A program made the translations under genes and the position numbers. From positions 1,426,001 through 1,490,000 of the forward strand of contig JAWZYV010012396.1 of NCBI GenBank assembly GCA_038373885.1: a stretch of 64,000 nt of DNA. Direction: 5' to 3'. The stretch comes from Cheiracanthium punctorium. Taxonomy: Eukaryota; Arthropoda; Arachnida; Araneae; Cheiracanthiidae. This document shows, in pieces, positions 22,205 through 35,389 of the stretch. Positions within the stretch are counted from its first letter, which is position 1; every line of letters begins with the position of its first letter. The notes under the pieces were generated by a model, which was given only the letters and a program-made list of their open reading frames with translations, was not told the DNA's origin and made no database searches.

Positions 22205-23282
22205 CGACATAATCTATATTTACTAATATTGCTCTCATTTATATATCAGCTTACATTCTACATTAAGCTCCTGTACAGATATTTTTTTGTTATCGTTTCC
22301 TGCCTTCAGCATGGGGTATTAGTGTACCAGATTTCCGTACATTAAACTCATTTTTTATAGAAAAACCTCATTTTTTATGTTTGCAACTTTAATTTTGAAT
22401 ACCAGTGAGTAGTCGAACATATACAAGTGGCTTTCAATGTACCCTAACCCCCCCCCCCTCACCTTCCTTTCAATTAAACTTAAATCCTATGATTTTAACC
22501 TTAATTCTCTTGTTTGCTTTTTCTGGTAATTGCAAAATAACATTTCTAATATAATGCGCAATCCCCCTTTCTTTCATTTTTCTAAGGTCATTTAGCTTGT
22601 GCAATACATCGAACGGCATCGACCAATCTATCTTTACTAAAATGATTTCCTGTATAATCATCACACTTCACCAACCCCACCTCCCATTTTTTCGTACAAT
22701 TATAAATACCTAAGCGCCTAAAAAACCATGCATCAGCGATGAGAGACTCCAAAACATTTCCAGTCCGTGACTGAATCTTAAAGTCGAGCTAAAAAAAAAA
22801 AAAAACCATTCAAGCACTTTATTACCAACAAATCCATAAAATATGTGCTATGCTATTTTGTTTTACACTAAACAGCTAAAAATATAAATATGGTTACGCT
22901 GAATGGGCAAGACTTGAAATACCTCAATATACCACCATTTCATCGCTTACAGGCTAGGCACACTTGACATTACTTGTTCAAGAATCTGAACTGCAAATGT
23001 TATTTTTAATCTGAAACTCATGCTCGGGGACATAATCAAATTACAATCATTTTGGGATCTGGATCTTCAGAAATGGACTGACTCAGTTTCATCAGATAGA
23101 TTCGTTCTGGTACAGAGCCATTTGTGGGCTAGGAAGGAAAGACGGGAGCTTCAGCCAAGAGCGGCTCCAGTGAGGGAGGGGGCTATGGGGACCATGATCC
23201 CATTTAATTTCACACTTTCAATTTACGTTTTGAACAATTTTAGACCTATTTAAAAAGTTCAATGGCCCCCTCCGAAAATGGA
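22205..23282. other. Intergenic DNA with no recognised feature
   Basis: AT-rich with C-runs at 22447. CCCTCCGAAAATGGAGTC near 23266 abuts the next MITE and may be an older element end. No supportable gene. Confidence 0.4.
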
Positions 23283-23442
23283 GTCTTGGGGTTAGGGAGG
23301 CCATAACCCCCCCCCCATGAGGAATTTTTTGCCATACAAAATGTATATTCTTCAGTACATTATCACACACACGTATACATATATTATATGAGTTGTAGTA
23401 GTTATAACTCCCCCCCCCATGAAAAATTTCTGGCTACACCCC
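23283..23442. mobile_element. CAGGGGCGTAGCCAG-family MITE copy
   Basis: Inner sequence GAGGAATTTTTTGCCATACA..ATGTATATTCTTC and right end TTTCTGGCTACACCCCTGG match the family. The left terminus is altered to GGGGTTAGGGAGGCC, so no duplication can be assigned. Confidence 0.65.
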
Positions 23443-23449
23443 TGGTTAC

Positions 23450-24790
23450 CGCTGATATAATAATGAACATCTTAAGTTTGTGTGAGTTGTAGTAGGGGCT
23501 CTGCACCTCTCCTTCATAAACTTTAAATTTCGATTTTAACAAAATGACAAACATTAAACACCTTTTGGTGAGAAATTCTACCTCCTTACTTTTTGATCCT
23601 TTTCTTCCTTTCCGAAATACATTTCTATAATTATATGCCTGACATGGGTATTACGTATTATGTGTTCAAAAGATGCACTTCATTCTAACTGTCTTAGAAC
23701 TTGGTCAATGTGGATTTGTAGTCAATGGCAGTCAATTTTATGGTCATCCTTTGAAAAACTATTTTTTAGCTAAATTTTATAATCTGACTTCAGCGTGATC
23801 ATAAAGACGCACAACAGACTAAACAGATCTTTTTCGCTTAAGATATTTTCTCTTCTCTCTTAACATCTTGAAAAACCATGAAAACCTGTGAAATATAGCC
23901 ATAACGGGAAAATTTCCACTTTATTAACGTACTCCATTCCTTAAATGCACCGGACTGTGTGGTATTTTTGTAGCCGGAAGACAGAGTTAGCGCACGTCTT
24001 CAAAATAGCTCGTTCAGACATCTACAGGACACATACCGCGGCCTCTTCTACCACGGTACATTATCATTAAATTGATACTAATCCATAAATCATCTTCCGC
24101 ACATTCTGTTCAGACTCAAAAAACTCCTCCTGCCTCAATGATAATAATAATAATAATAATAATAACGATGAAAATAATAAAAAACCAACTCTAAACTGAA
24201 CTCCCGTCATGGAACGGCAATGAGTCTACAGCACTGGATACAATCAGATAATTTTCTCCGGAGACGATAAGCTGCCATTGTCACAAGGCAGAAAATATCG
24301 GGACTGTTGTGCAGTGTTAGTTCACCGTAGCAGCAGGGCAAGCTGAAGCGCTTATCTCTTTCTAATAGGCCTATAAAAATGTGTGTCACTGCCGAAAAGA
24401 AAATGACGTCTCATAACGGCCTTCAGTGTCCGTCCGATCAGCAAGGAACACAGAGAGGAACTCCTACATTCTTCCGCCCTCGACCAAGCGAGCGCAATTA
24501 CAGTTCACTGACCCATCCAGTGCACATTTTCCGACACTTAATGAGATGATCTCTCATTGTCAGTTTATCTATTTTGTTTTATTTCATTCTTAACCCATTA
24601 CGCTCTCTCTCTCTCTTGCCGATTTCTTCCTTCCTTTATCCCAACTCGTCGTACAAGAAGTGACGGAAGAAAATAAAACTTAGCCAACGGGGGATTCCCC
24701 GATGGGTCATACCACGTTTACGTTTTCTCCGACACGACCGGTCATTTCTTCGCCATGCCAGCCTGCTGGACTGACCAATGTGATTCGGAA
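23450..24790. other. Less repetitive intergenic region before the 155-bp array
   Basis: Base composition is more balanced at 23940-24060 and 24200-24560 than in the surroundings. A (AAT)n run lies at 24139-24165. CCTATAAAAATG at 24370 is TATA-like, but there is no recognisable exon or ORF with similarity near it, so a promoter is not claimed. Confidence 0.35.
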
Positions 24791-27114
24791 TTTCTTCTAC
24801 TCGCAGATGTCCGATGATATCGAATCGACACCGAGCAAAACGCGCAAGCGATGCCGATACACTCTGACAAACAAGTGGAAAGACACTCGTAATTTTACAG
24901 ATTGTTAGGAATTTTTTATGTAAATAATGTACAGTTGTTAACTGCATGTCTTCTACTCGCAGAAGACGATGATATCGAATCGATGCCGAGCAAAACGCGC
25001 AAGCGATGCCGATACACTCTGACAGACAAGTGGAAAGACACTCGTAATTTTACAGATTGTTAGGAATTTTTTATGTAAATAATGTACAGTTGTTAACTGC
25101 ATGTCTTCTACTCGCAGAAGACGATGATATCGAATCGATGCCGAGCAAAACGCGCAAGCGATGCCGATACACTCTGACAGACAAGTGGAAAGACACTCGT
25201 AATTTTACAGATTGTTAGGAATTTTTTATGTAAATAATGTACAGTTGTTAACTGGATGTCTTCTACTCGCAGAAGACGATGATATCGAATCGATGCCGAG
25301 CAAAACGCGCAAGCGATGCCGATACACTCTGACAGACAAGTGGAAAGACACTCGTAATTTTACAGATTGTTAGGAATTTTTTATGTAAATAATGTACAGT
25401 TGTTAACTGCATGTCTTCTACTCGCAGAAGACGATGATATCGAATCGATGCCGAGCAAAACGCGCAAGCGATGCCGATACACTCTGACAGACAAGTGGAA
25501 AGACACTCGTAATTTTACAGATTGTTAGGAATTTTTTATGTAAATAATGTACAGTTGTTAACTGCATGTCTTCTACTCGCAGAAGACGATGATATCGAAT
25601 CGATGCCGAGCAAAACGCGCAAGCGATGCCGATACACTCTGACAGACAAGTGGAAAGACACTCGTAATTTTACAGATTGTTAGGAATTTTTTATGTAAAT
25701 AATGTACAGTTGTTAACTGCATGTCTTCTACTCGCAGAAGACGATGATATCGAATCGATGCCGAGCAAAACGCGCAAGCGATGCCGATACACTCTGACAA
25801 ACAAGTGGAAAGACACTCGTAATTTTACAGATTGTTAGGAATTTTTTATGTAAATAATGTACAGTTGTTAACTGCATGTCTTCTACTCGCAGAAGACGAT
25901 GATATCGAATCGATGCCGAGCAAAACGCGCAAGCGATGCCGATACACTCTGACAGACAAGTGGAAAGACACTCGTAATTTTACAGATTGTTAGGAATTTT
26001 TTATGTAAATAATGTACAGTTGTTAACTGCATGTCTTCTACTCGCAGAAGACGATGATATCGAATCGATGCCGAGCAAAACGCGCAAGCGATGCCGATAC
26101 ACTCTGACAAACAAGTGGAAAGACACTCGTAATTTTACAGATTGTTAGGAATTTTTTATGTAAATAATGTACAGTTGTTAACTGCATGTCTTCTACTCGC
26201 AGAAGACGATGATATCGAATCGATGCCGAGCAAAACGCGCAAGCGATGCCAATACACTCTGACAAACAAGTGGAAAGACACTCGTAACTTTACAGATTGT
26301 TAGGAATTTTTTATGTAAATAATGTACAGTTGTTAACTGCATGTCTTCTACTCGCAGAAGACGATGATATCGAATCGATGCCGAGCAAAACACGCAAGCG
26401 ATGCCGATACACTCTGACAGACAAGTGGAAAGACACTCGTAATTTTACAGATTGTTAGGAATTTTTTATGTAAATAATGTACAGTTGTTAATTTTATGTC
26501 TTCTACTCGCAGAAGACGATGATATCGAATCGATGCCGAGCAAAACGCGCAAGCGATGCCGATACACTCTGACAAACAAGTGGAAAGACACTCGTAATTT
26601 TACAGATTGTTAGGAATTTTTTATGTAAATAATGTACAGTTGTTAACTGCATGTCTTCTACTCGCAGAAGACGATGATATCGAATCGATGCCGAGCAAAA
26701 CGCGCAAGCGATGCCGATACACTCTGACAGACAAGTGGAAAGACACTCGTAATTTTACAGATTGTTAGGAATTTTTTATTTAAATAATGTACAGTTGTTA
26801 ATTTTATGTCTTCTACTCACAGAAGACGATGATATCGAATCGATACCGAGCAAAACGCGCAAGCGATGATGATACGGCGCTCTGACAAAGTGGAAAGATA
26901 CTCGAAATATTACAGGTTGTTATGAATTTCTTATGTAAATAATGTACAGATGTTAATTGTATGTCTTTTACTTGCAGAAGACGACGATATCGAATCGATA
27001 CCGAAAAAACGGCGCAAGGAATGCTGATATATTCTGGCAAACAAGTGGAAAGACACTTCGTAATTTTACAGATTGTTATGTAAATAATGTACCTACAAAT
27101 GTCAATTGCATGTG
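24791..27114 (+). repeat. 155-bp tandem array, 15 units
   Basis: Units start every 155 bp (24791, 24946, 25101 ... 26806, 26961). Internal units are almost identical, with a few single substitutions such as GACAGAC/GACAAAC. The first unit and the last two are diverged, as expected at array edges. Every unit contains a pyrimidine-rich tract ending TCTTCTACTCGCAG, then an open frame of about 33 codons (DDDIESMPSKTRKRCRYTLT, then DKWKDTRNFTDC) ending in TAG, then AT-rich sequence. The minus-strand 75-codon frames recur because the unit recurs. The period is not divisible by three, so the array is not one long coding repeat. Confidence 0.95.
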
Positions 27115-27281
27115 AATTATGTTTATTTGTAAATATTTCTTCATACCACTTTTTGCTGGAATCGTGAATATCCTGGAAAAAGGCAGCTTTATACGCAATT
27201 ATTAATAGCGTAGTAAATTATTAAAATCCTTGACTAATTTTTACCAAATTTCAATGCACCATATCGTTTTGGTTCGACGGA

Positions 27282-27456
27282 CAGGGCCTGATTTCCAGGA
27301 GGGCATTCGGGGCAAGCGTCCGGGCCCCCAACAAAAAGGCTCCCCCCCAAATTGTTCTTTAAGTTTAAAAATTTGTAAATTTTGAAAAAAATGTCGAAAG
27401 AGGGTCCCCTAATGAAGTTTTCGCCCAGGGCCCCGAACTCGGCAAATCACCCCCTG
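27282..27456. mobile_element. hAT MITE, CAGGGCCTGATTT type
   Basis: A 175-bp element with ends CAGGGCCTGATTTCC and GGCAAATCACCCCCTG. The flanks tcgacgga and tcgatggc agree at 6 of 8. Subterminal GGGCCCCC and GGGCCCC segments are typical of this MITE type. Confidence 0.68.
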
Positions 27457-27464
27457 TCGATGGC

Positions 27465-28340
27465 AATTGAAAAGTGTTTATGAATTCGGTTTGTCTGTCC
27501 GTCCGTCTGTACTCTTACTCCCGTGAATATGCATCGATTACTACGAAATTTATGTATGTTATTTCTATTTACCCTACCATATTCCTTATTGAAAATGATG
27601 CATCTAACATCTATTGTTCTTCTACAGGACAGCTCAAAAGATTTCCAGTACATTCCGCTCCATGGGCAATCGTTCTTTGAAGTGTATTTTATCGATATTT
27701 AGCTGTTTGAAATGGAACAAAACTGATTCATGTTATTAAGGATCACAAGATAGAGCTCACCATCGAAAGTAATGTCTGTATCATTAATAGTTCTTCTATA
27801 GGACACTCAAAATAATTCAGACAGATTACGTTCAATGGCAATTTAGAGACAAGCATCCGTTTAAAGCACAGCACTATCTTACTATGTAATATCTCCCACA
27901 AAACTTGCGCCAAAAGGCGCCACATTCACAGCCTTTGCGATAAATCGACAAATATACTGAGAATTTTTTTTTTCGAAAAATGAACCCGGCTTGGCGATAT
28001 TTCGACTATTTGGAGGGAAATCAAAGCGTACCTAATGTGGTAATATTAAGGTATGATGATTTCAATGGGAATGTAGAAAATTCATGACTCGCGCTCTAAT
28101 TAATCGATTCAGTACGTTATGTTGTGTTCAGAGAAAACTACGCAAAGGCTAGCTTCTTAGGGGATGTGCGCGTGTGCGTGCGCTAGTGTATTAGAAAGTG
28201 TTTTATAATAGATGCGTTTGGCAGGATTAATTTTTTTTTCCATACAGTTTGGAAGAGTGTCGTACTTTCTGTGTACATTATTTCATAATAACTGACGCCA
28301 GTGGATATGAAATAAAAGCATCTTTCAACATCAAAACTAA
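27465..28340. repeat. Dispersed GTCCGTC repeat, tandem-like pieces
   Basis: Contains GGTTTGTCTGTCCGTCCGTC, then TTGTTCTTCTACAGGACAGC, then a second copy with TAGTTCTTCTATAGGACACT (27787), then AGTGTATTAGAAAGTGTTTT (28190). These blocks recur at 6990-7270, 32865-32960, 33120-33330, 33870-34030 and 35390-35575. Confidence 0.55.
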
Positions 28341-29255
28341 ACTGATCCATGGTACTGCACTTGACGAAAATAAAGCAATATGAGTTATCAGCCGTTCAGT
28401 TGATCTGTACCGATGGAATCCACAGGTCCAAAAATTCCTTTATACAGCCACGATACCTCTTGGGCGCCTATACATAACATACAGCTTGGTTTCTTCTTTC
28501 GGGCGTCGGAATGAAAGCTAGTGAATCTGAGAATAACAACGCTCTCTTAGCGTAAATTGGAGTGTAACAGTGAGGGATTGCGCGGGCAAAGCGTTTCCTA
28601 TTTAGAAAACTTTTTTCAAACAGGTGATATCTGAGTTTTCTTGAAATTTTTTTTTCGGGGGCGGTGGGGGTGGGGTGAAGAGGGATCCCCCCCCCTCCCA
28701 CGAAAAAAGAAATAAATGAGTGACAATCCAAATAAAAAGAAAAATTTTCCCAGCCTAATTCTTTTTCTATTAACACAAACCGCAAAAGCAGGAAGAAATG
28801 CGATTGGAAAATATTAACACAAGAACCATTCACAATTGCTGGACTACGGTCGTCGGGCACTTTCATTTAACCGTAACCGGGAATGAAGTTCATATCTATC
28901 TATAAAGGCAGAAGAGAATGCTACGCACGCTACACCATACTATCCTTTCATAATCAATAAAAGCCAACAATTATTTCTTGATATGAACCAGGATAGAATG
29001 AACTTCTTTTAAATAGAATGGCCTCGGTGAATGCAATATAAAGACATGGGGGGGGGAAACTACGAAAGATAATGACCCAATATAAGACTGGTTATAGTAA
29101 ACAGTTCCTAAGAAGGTAGCTGGCCATTAAATAAAATGATCACAAAGTGCTTTTTGTGTTGGAAACTTCCTGATTAAAGGAAAAGGAGAATGATTTAAAT
29201 TAGTAAATTTGCTGTATATACGATTTTTTAAAATTATTATTTGAAAGGAGCGTGC
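28341..29255. other. Intergenic DNA with no recognised feature
   Basis: The minus frame 28468-28866 (132 codons) contains G/P-rich low-complexity from a GGGGGCGGTGGGGG tract and shows no recognised family. It is not supported as a gene. Confidence 0.4.
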
Positions 29256-30099
29256 CATACGGGCAGTGCCGGATTAAGACAGTGCGGGGCCCGTAGCAAA
29301 TGTTACCAAGGGGCCCCCTGCTCAGTGAAGCACCTATATATATATATGTTCACCCACACATTAAAGCAATAGAGCTAAATTGAATGAGAAAATAAATAGT
29401 GCTAATTATATTACAATTTATGTTTAGTGCTAATTAATGGTATTACTAATGCTAATTAGATGTAAACAAAACTAAAAGGTCCCACGTGTTATATTTGCGA
29501 GAGGTTTATCCCAGCCCTTCCTCCACCTTGGGTGAGCTAATCTGTAGGTTTTGTACGATAATAAAATAAAACACAACTTTTACGAATTTTCTTGATTCAA
29601 AATGAACAAATTTGAGTTAACACTAGACAAATCAATTTCTCCAAGTAAATTAGTGTGCGGAAAAAATTCCCGTCAAAATAAAGTGGGGGGGGGGGGAGGG
29701 CAAATAGATAGTGAGACTGACGATGTTTAAAGTTATTTATTCGTACAACTCAGGTTTTTTTTAAATGAATGTTAATGTTCATGGATATATATTTGGAATT
29801 TCTAACACTTCCCACCTTTCCCATATGCAAACATATAACTAGACAAGTTTACACACATAAAATAATAATTGTTTCTGTAAAATTTTTAAAACCATCGAAA
29901 ACAATATGTACTTTAAACTGTGCCCTTAAACACTATTTTTTCCCCTATAAAAATACATGCTTGTAAAATTATTTCATTATCTGGACGGTCTTTACTAATT
30001 ATAGGTTACATATTTTTAACTTCTCTTAATTTATTTAATGGGTTAATTCATAAGAAATCGAACTGGGGATAGATAGATCTAGCACAATAATACCTCCAC

Positions 30100-31290
30100 C
30101 ATTCAAAATATACTGCATACACGGAAGGCATTTAAACTGTACACGCTTGTACAGGGGGACTGTTACTTCCACATACCGCTTGGAACACTTCTAAAGGTCA
30201 TTTCGTTAGTGTTCTACAAGCATATGTACATTACTTTTCAACTTATCTTCGTTAAAATGATATAAAATATTTTGCTCAAAAAAAATCTTTATAAGAGGAA
30301 TAGAATAATCTATATAATAAATAATAAAAAATTCGGATAAAACATTCATTATCGTATTACGTTCAAATGTTTTTGCAAGACATAATAATCTTAAATGTGA
30401 CAAGTAATTTGTGAGTTTCTTTGTGGGTCAAGAGTATCCGAGAATTCTTTTTGTTTTCAGTTTGCCTGAGGTTATGGCTTCTCGGATACCCCGACCGTGC
30501 GAAGATCCTCTCGGTTCTAATTATTTTATTTGAACGAACGTACTGGCATTCGCGCACTTGACCTGTGGTTTCGACCGGCCAAAAATCAATTCTTTCATAT
30601 TTAACGTGGTTAATTTCCGAGATTAATAAGATAATTTATCGTAATAGTGGATTCCCCAACTATAAAAAAATGACTTACATTCTATATATTATTATTGTTT
30701 CAAAAAATAATTCGCCTTTGTTTAAATATTGTAAAATGTAAAATAAATAATTAAGTAAAAACAAAGCAAGCCAACTACCAAAAGCCTTCTAAGATAGTTT
30801 ACACCCTAGTACACCTTAGAATTTCGCCAAAGCCACACTGTAAAATACCTTTTAGATGTGTGGCTTTGGCGTAAAATGCCGTAAAATGCCGTGGATGCCT
30901 GTAAAATGCCTTTACTGTAAAATAAAAGAACTTTGGGGCTGCCCAACATCCGTTTAAAATACCATCCTCATATTTACTGCAAAACAAAATAACTTTATGT
31001 CCAATATTTAAATAAAAATTATTGTTTCGTGGGGGATTATTATTGATTATGCGGCGCGTTTTTCCTACAATCTTAATCCTATGGATCTCAGCTCTCGGGG
31101 AAATGCAGAAGGTCAACTCGCGTTCCAGAGAACATCTTCAGAAATAGCCACAAATATTTCCGTTCTATTGAGTCATTTTGAAAAAGTTTGATTATACAAC
31201 TTCATTAAAAAATTCTTTCGACTTGTTACTGAAAAGTCCCTGAAATGATCGGGACAGATAGACTACAGCCTAATGAATAATCCGGCCCAC
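30100..31290. other. Interior of the 6.4-kb element, no gene
   Basis: AT-rich. It includes a hairpin CGCCAAAGCCACA / TGTGTGGCTTTGGCG at 30826-30872 and repeats of GTAAAATGCC just after it. The minus frames at 30206-30557 and 30799-31116 show no family motif. Confidence 0.45.
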
Positions 31291-31336
31291 TGACGGATTA
31301 ATACAATTTTGTGGGTGGAGGCTTGGATGGAAGATT

Positions 31337-31379
<43 letters not shown>

Positions 31380-31490
31380 TTTATGGAAGTAAGTTGGGAT
31401 TGTTTACATTAATTTCATTTTTCTCGGGAGGGGCGGTCACCTCCTCCGACCCCCTCCCTTTAATCCGACCTTGATCAGACCCTGAGTCTG
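31285..31490. mobile_element. Probable MITE remnant with central (AT)n
   Basis: GACGGATTAATAC on the left and CCTTTAATCCGACCTTG on the right form weak inverted ends around an (AT)18 run. CTCCTCCGACCCCCTCCC lies near the right end. No target duplication was found. Confidence 0.4.
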
Positions 31491-31891
31491 TTTTTTTGTT
31501 TCGGCACTTAGTTTTCTTTCTATATTTTGTTTATTTCTGGATTCATTCTTCAAATAAAGACAAAAATGTAACATTATTGGTAAGGAATCCATTTTCTAAA
31601 GGCCATAGGTGGGTGGTGCAAGGATCTGGATACCCCTCCTCCGTTTGTCCGAGTTTCGCTTTTAGTCAACGAAAAGATAATGATACAGCCTTTCTTTCTG
31701 TCTTTCTTTTATTTCCCCCCTTTTGGATGCTCCCTGAAATTCTTTTACTGAGAACCGTGTTTTTGTTCCACAGTATTGTTGGATATACTCTTGTGTGTGT
31801 TCTTATTGCTGACTTTAGAATACTCATTCAGTTTCGCCTAGGTAATGAGTTGACTAAATAATGCAGGCATGCAACAGCCACATTAAATATA

Positions 31892-32365
31892 TTAATGACT
31901 ATGTCATTTTATCTCTCACCCCCTTTTGAAAATGTGACATAAAAATAAGACACGAAAATGCGTTACGAAAACGCGACATAAAAGTAAGAATAAATGTCCG
32001 CTGAAAATGTTGTATGTGTTACGTAAACCACCGTTTTCTATAAGCTCCGTAAGGTTGCATTTATTTGATAAAATGATTGTTTAAAAATTTCATCCGTTTA
32101 TTTAAATACTATTAGTTCACAACTGCTTTAATCTATTGTTACAATATTTCGTAAGCTGTAGAATATACATCACAAGTATATTTTACATATATTTAAATAC
32201 TATTAGTTCACAAGAGCTTTAATCTATTGTTACAATATTTACTAAGCTGTAGAATGTGCATCACATGTATTTTTCTATAAATAGGTTACAATCCTAAAAA
32301 TTTCAACATGGGGTTACCAGGTGAAATACACGATAGATGAGAGATAAAATGACATAGTCCATTAA
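31892..32365. mobile_element. TTAA-flanked MITE with 24-bp ends, copy B
   Basis: TTAA at 31892-31895 and 32362-32365 enclose GACTATGTCATTTTATCTCT and AGATAAAATGACATAGTC. Compared with copy A (251 bp) it is 474 bp. Part of the difference is an internal duplication of the ~85-bp block beginning ATTTAAATACTATTAGTTCA (32100 and 32188). Confidence 0.78.
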
Positions 32366-32499
32366 TGCCGTTTTAATATAGCAATCATGAAACTAAAAAA
32401 TTAGGAGGGTTCAGGGGGGTCTCCCATTGACAAGGCTCGAACAGCCGAGTTATACATATATTCTTTCAATGAGTTGTCTACAACTGATTTACAGTTCCA

Positions 32500-34640
32500 C
32501 TATATAGAGCTTTAGAAATTGTCTTATCCAAAAAATAAATAAATGAAAATGAAAAGAAAGAAAGAAAGAAAAAAAGAATTACAAAATTTATCTGTTGCCT
32601 TAAAAAATCAAGAAAGATAAATCATGCCAAGCTCATAGATTATAAAACACTTTCCAATACAAAGTATTTTTGCGCCAAATCTGCTATGTTTTTTAGTTAA
32701 AACTGGCGAGATTTCGTAGATAAAAAAATGTTGTATTATCACTATAAATGCAATTTTATGAGACCCTGTAAAAGACCTTTAATTTTTTTTAGCGTTTAAC
32801 TGAAAAATATAAAAATTTTATACTCATTGTCTTGTGCTAGAAATGTATTAGTGTCTCTCAAATGCCACAGACTGCAATGGGAATACTTTTGAGTGCTCCT
32901 GTAGAACTATTAATAATACGGACGTTATTCTCAATGGAGAGCATCATTTTGAGAGCCTTAGTAATATATATGCCAACTTTGTTTTCTTTCAAAAATCGAA
33001 TATTTCTAAAATATGTTTTCAAGAATGACTGTTGATTCAGTCATTCCTGTATCAACAGATACAGGGGGAGACCCCCCCCCCGAACCCACCCCCTCTTTTA
33101 GTTCTGTTTTTTAGACTGTGCTATACATTGGATTTTTTTTCTCCTGTAAAAGAAATATAAATGCTACATACACCATTTTCAATATGGTAGGTGGTACTGT
33201 ACATAGAAAAAACATAAATTTCGCACAAATCGATGTATATCCACAGCAGTTAGAACACTGGATGGGTGGACATCAGAACAGACAAATAACTGAAATCATA
33301 AGGACGTTAACCCGTTTTGGGTTCTAATGCATTAACAAATTTTCGTCGGTCGGAGACTCCCTCAAACTTCTAGGCACATAGCCCTTAACAAAACACAATA
33401 CAATAAATCAGTTAATTAAAGTGCGAGTAACGACTTTTCAAAATTTCCAAAGAAATCGACATAGCTTAATATAATTACATTAGACATTTTTCGAGGTACT
33501 ACAATCCAGGCGATCCGCCAAGACGAGCAACTTTTTCGCAAAGATAAATGCCGGACACATGAAATTAATGATTAATGGGAATACGATTGCCAACAGTTTG
33601 CCAGGAAATTTGAGGAAAAAATAGTTTGGCGTTAATGACCGCCGGGATAATACCTTTTTCGATTTATCGTAAAATAATAAAAATATCGCCAAGTTCGGTT
33701 CATTTTTCAAAGCATTTTTTTCGCACCCAATTTGGCAATTTATCGCAAAAGTCGCCAACATTGCCGGCTTTTGGCTCAAATTTTGAAGGAGGCACACGAT
33801 CGTCGTCGGATTATTAGCTAATCATATTGCAGGATAGTATTATATGCTTAAAATAGATGCCTGTCTCTAAACTGCCATTGACCGTATTGTATTGAAATTA
33901 TTTTGAGTGCTCCCGTATGGAAAAACTTTTAACTATACAGACACTATTTTCGATGCAAAGCTTCATTTTGTAATCCTTAATAACATTCAATTTTGTTTCA
34001 TTTCAAAGAGCAGAATATCTCTAAAACTAGAAGTCAAAGCCTGTTGTGAAGGCAATTAGAACGGGCGAGAGAAAAAACATTTTAAGGAAATTTGTCTTTC
34101 ATTCAATATATTTAATTTTCATCCACCTAAAATAAATAAGTTCATAATCAATTTTTATTACAGACCCAAATCGAATTTCATGCTCATCTGGAAACGCGCG
34201 GAATCTTTTCGCAGTCGAAAGCTTTCGTTTTGTATACATAAACATTCGAATATCCAATGGACGATTTATTTGTGGGGAAAAAAATAATAAACTGTGTAAT
34301 CGGGAGAAATTATTTTAAACGTATTGGAATCCCCCCAATTGTATGACGTCATTTTCACTTAAAATAGGTCATTTTGTCACGCAAATGATTCAAATTTTCT
34401 GACTCTCGGAAACGAAATGGTGCTGAAAATAGCGAAAAATCGCTTAAAAATGAAGGAACGGGTGGATTTTCAGATTTTTAAAATTGACAGATTGTTTTCT
34501 ATATTTTTTTACAAACTTGTGAAAAATTTCAAGCGGATCGTACAAACGATGTAGAAGTTGTTAGGTTTTTTGTCCTTGACTTTGTAATCTTTTTGCAGTC
34601 ATAGAGGAAAAAGTTTTATCTTGAAGTCAGGGTTCAGCGC
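32500..34640. other. Interior of the 6.4-kb element, old repeats
   Basis: Holds a GAAA-rich run (32553-32575), pieces of the GTCCGTC family with TTTTGAGTGCTCC(T/C)GTA blocks (32889, 33902), and a segment 33480-33830 with internal echoes of TTTGCCAGGAAATTT/GGCAATTTATCGC. No gene. Confidence 0.4.
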
Positions 34641-34645
34641 AACTA

Positions 34646-35347
34646 CAAGGGGTGATCAAATGAAAAGGTACGAAACGTCGCAACAACCTAACCGTTATCA
34701 TATTTGTCCATGCAGCTATGAGAGCACGTAGCGAGACATCTAGTAATGCGATTCGTGCCTTTTGTGTGGATAGGAACATGCGGGGCCCGCAGGAGAGAGC
34801 AGAAGCTCTTGTAAAAAGCACCCTCCTACGTCCAATTGACGCGGCAGTGCATGTGAGGACAGGATGGTGTTCACATTGCAAAATTCGGCGATTTAGGGGC
34901 AGCGAGGCGTTATCCGATTTCTGACAGCGGAAGGTGTTAAACCGGCCACTATTCATCGCAGGAGGATGATCGTATACTGGGAAGGCTGTGTGTCCCACAA
35001 GTCAATGAGAAAATGGAATGTCCGTTTTCGCCAAGGAACTGGCCACGTTCAAGTGGGAGACGTTGGACCATCCGCCCTACAGTCCGGACATGTCGCCCTG
35101 CGATTTCCATGTGTTGGTTCCACTGAAGAAACCACCTGAAAGGGAAGCGCTTCAACTCGGACGACGTACTCAAGGACGCTGTGACGGACTGGATCTCGTC
35201 ACGGCCACAGGAATTCTGGGAACAAGGAATCCTGCGGCTTGTTCGTCAGTGGGATCGTTGTGCTCAGGCCTGTGGTGTATATTTTGAATAAAGTCTACAT
35301 TTGTACCCAAAGTGTCGTTTCGTACCTTTTCATTTGATCACCCCTTG
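34646..35347 (+). mobile_element. Internally deleted mariner element
   Basis: A 702-bp element lies between TA dinucleotides (34644-34645 and 35348-35349). It has matching 31-bp-plus terminal repeats: CAAGGGGTGATCAAATGAAA on the left, the reverse complement on the right. The plus strand retains the C-terminal part of a mariner transposase: LDHPPYSPDMSPCDFHVLVP includes the catalytic region S-P-D with the final acid, then after frameshifts DDVLKDAVTDWISS and LVRQWDRCAQACGVYFE. A full-length mariner is about 1.3 kb, so the middle is deleted and frames are broken. Confidence 0.92.
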
Positions 35348-35389
35348 TAGTTAGTAGGGTGATACGCTTTAAAGAATAACTTCCCATAG

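Noticed and set aside
24365..24380. TATA-box promoter
   Set aside because: TATAAAA is expected by chance in DNA this AT-rich, and no exon or transcript-like sequence follows.
25573..26575. Several near-identical 75-codon minus-strand genes
   Set aside because: They are the same minus-strand frame of the 155-bp unit read in successive copies, and the frames overlap and span unit boundaries. They show no independent support.
24791..27114. CRISPR array
   Set aside because: The repeated unit is a contiguous 155-bp block with no short repeats separated by unique spacers, in an animal genome. It is a tandem array.
28468..28866. 132-codon minus-strand gene
   Set aside because: The middle is a translated G-run, and no family resemblance or splice context was found.
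34646..35347. Active mariner transposase gene
   Set aside because: Terminal repeats are intact but about half of the element is missing and the frame is broken.
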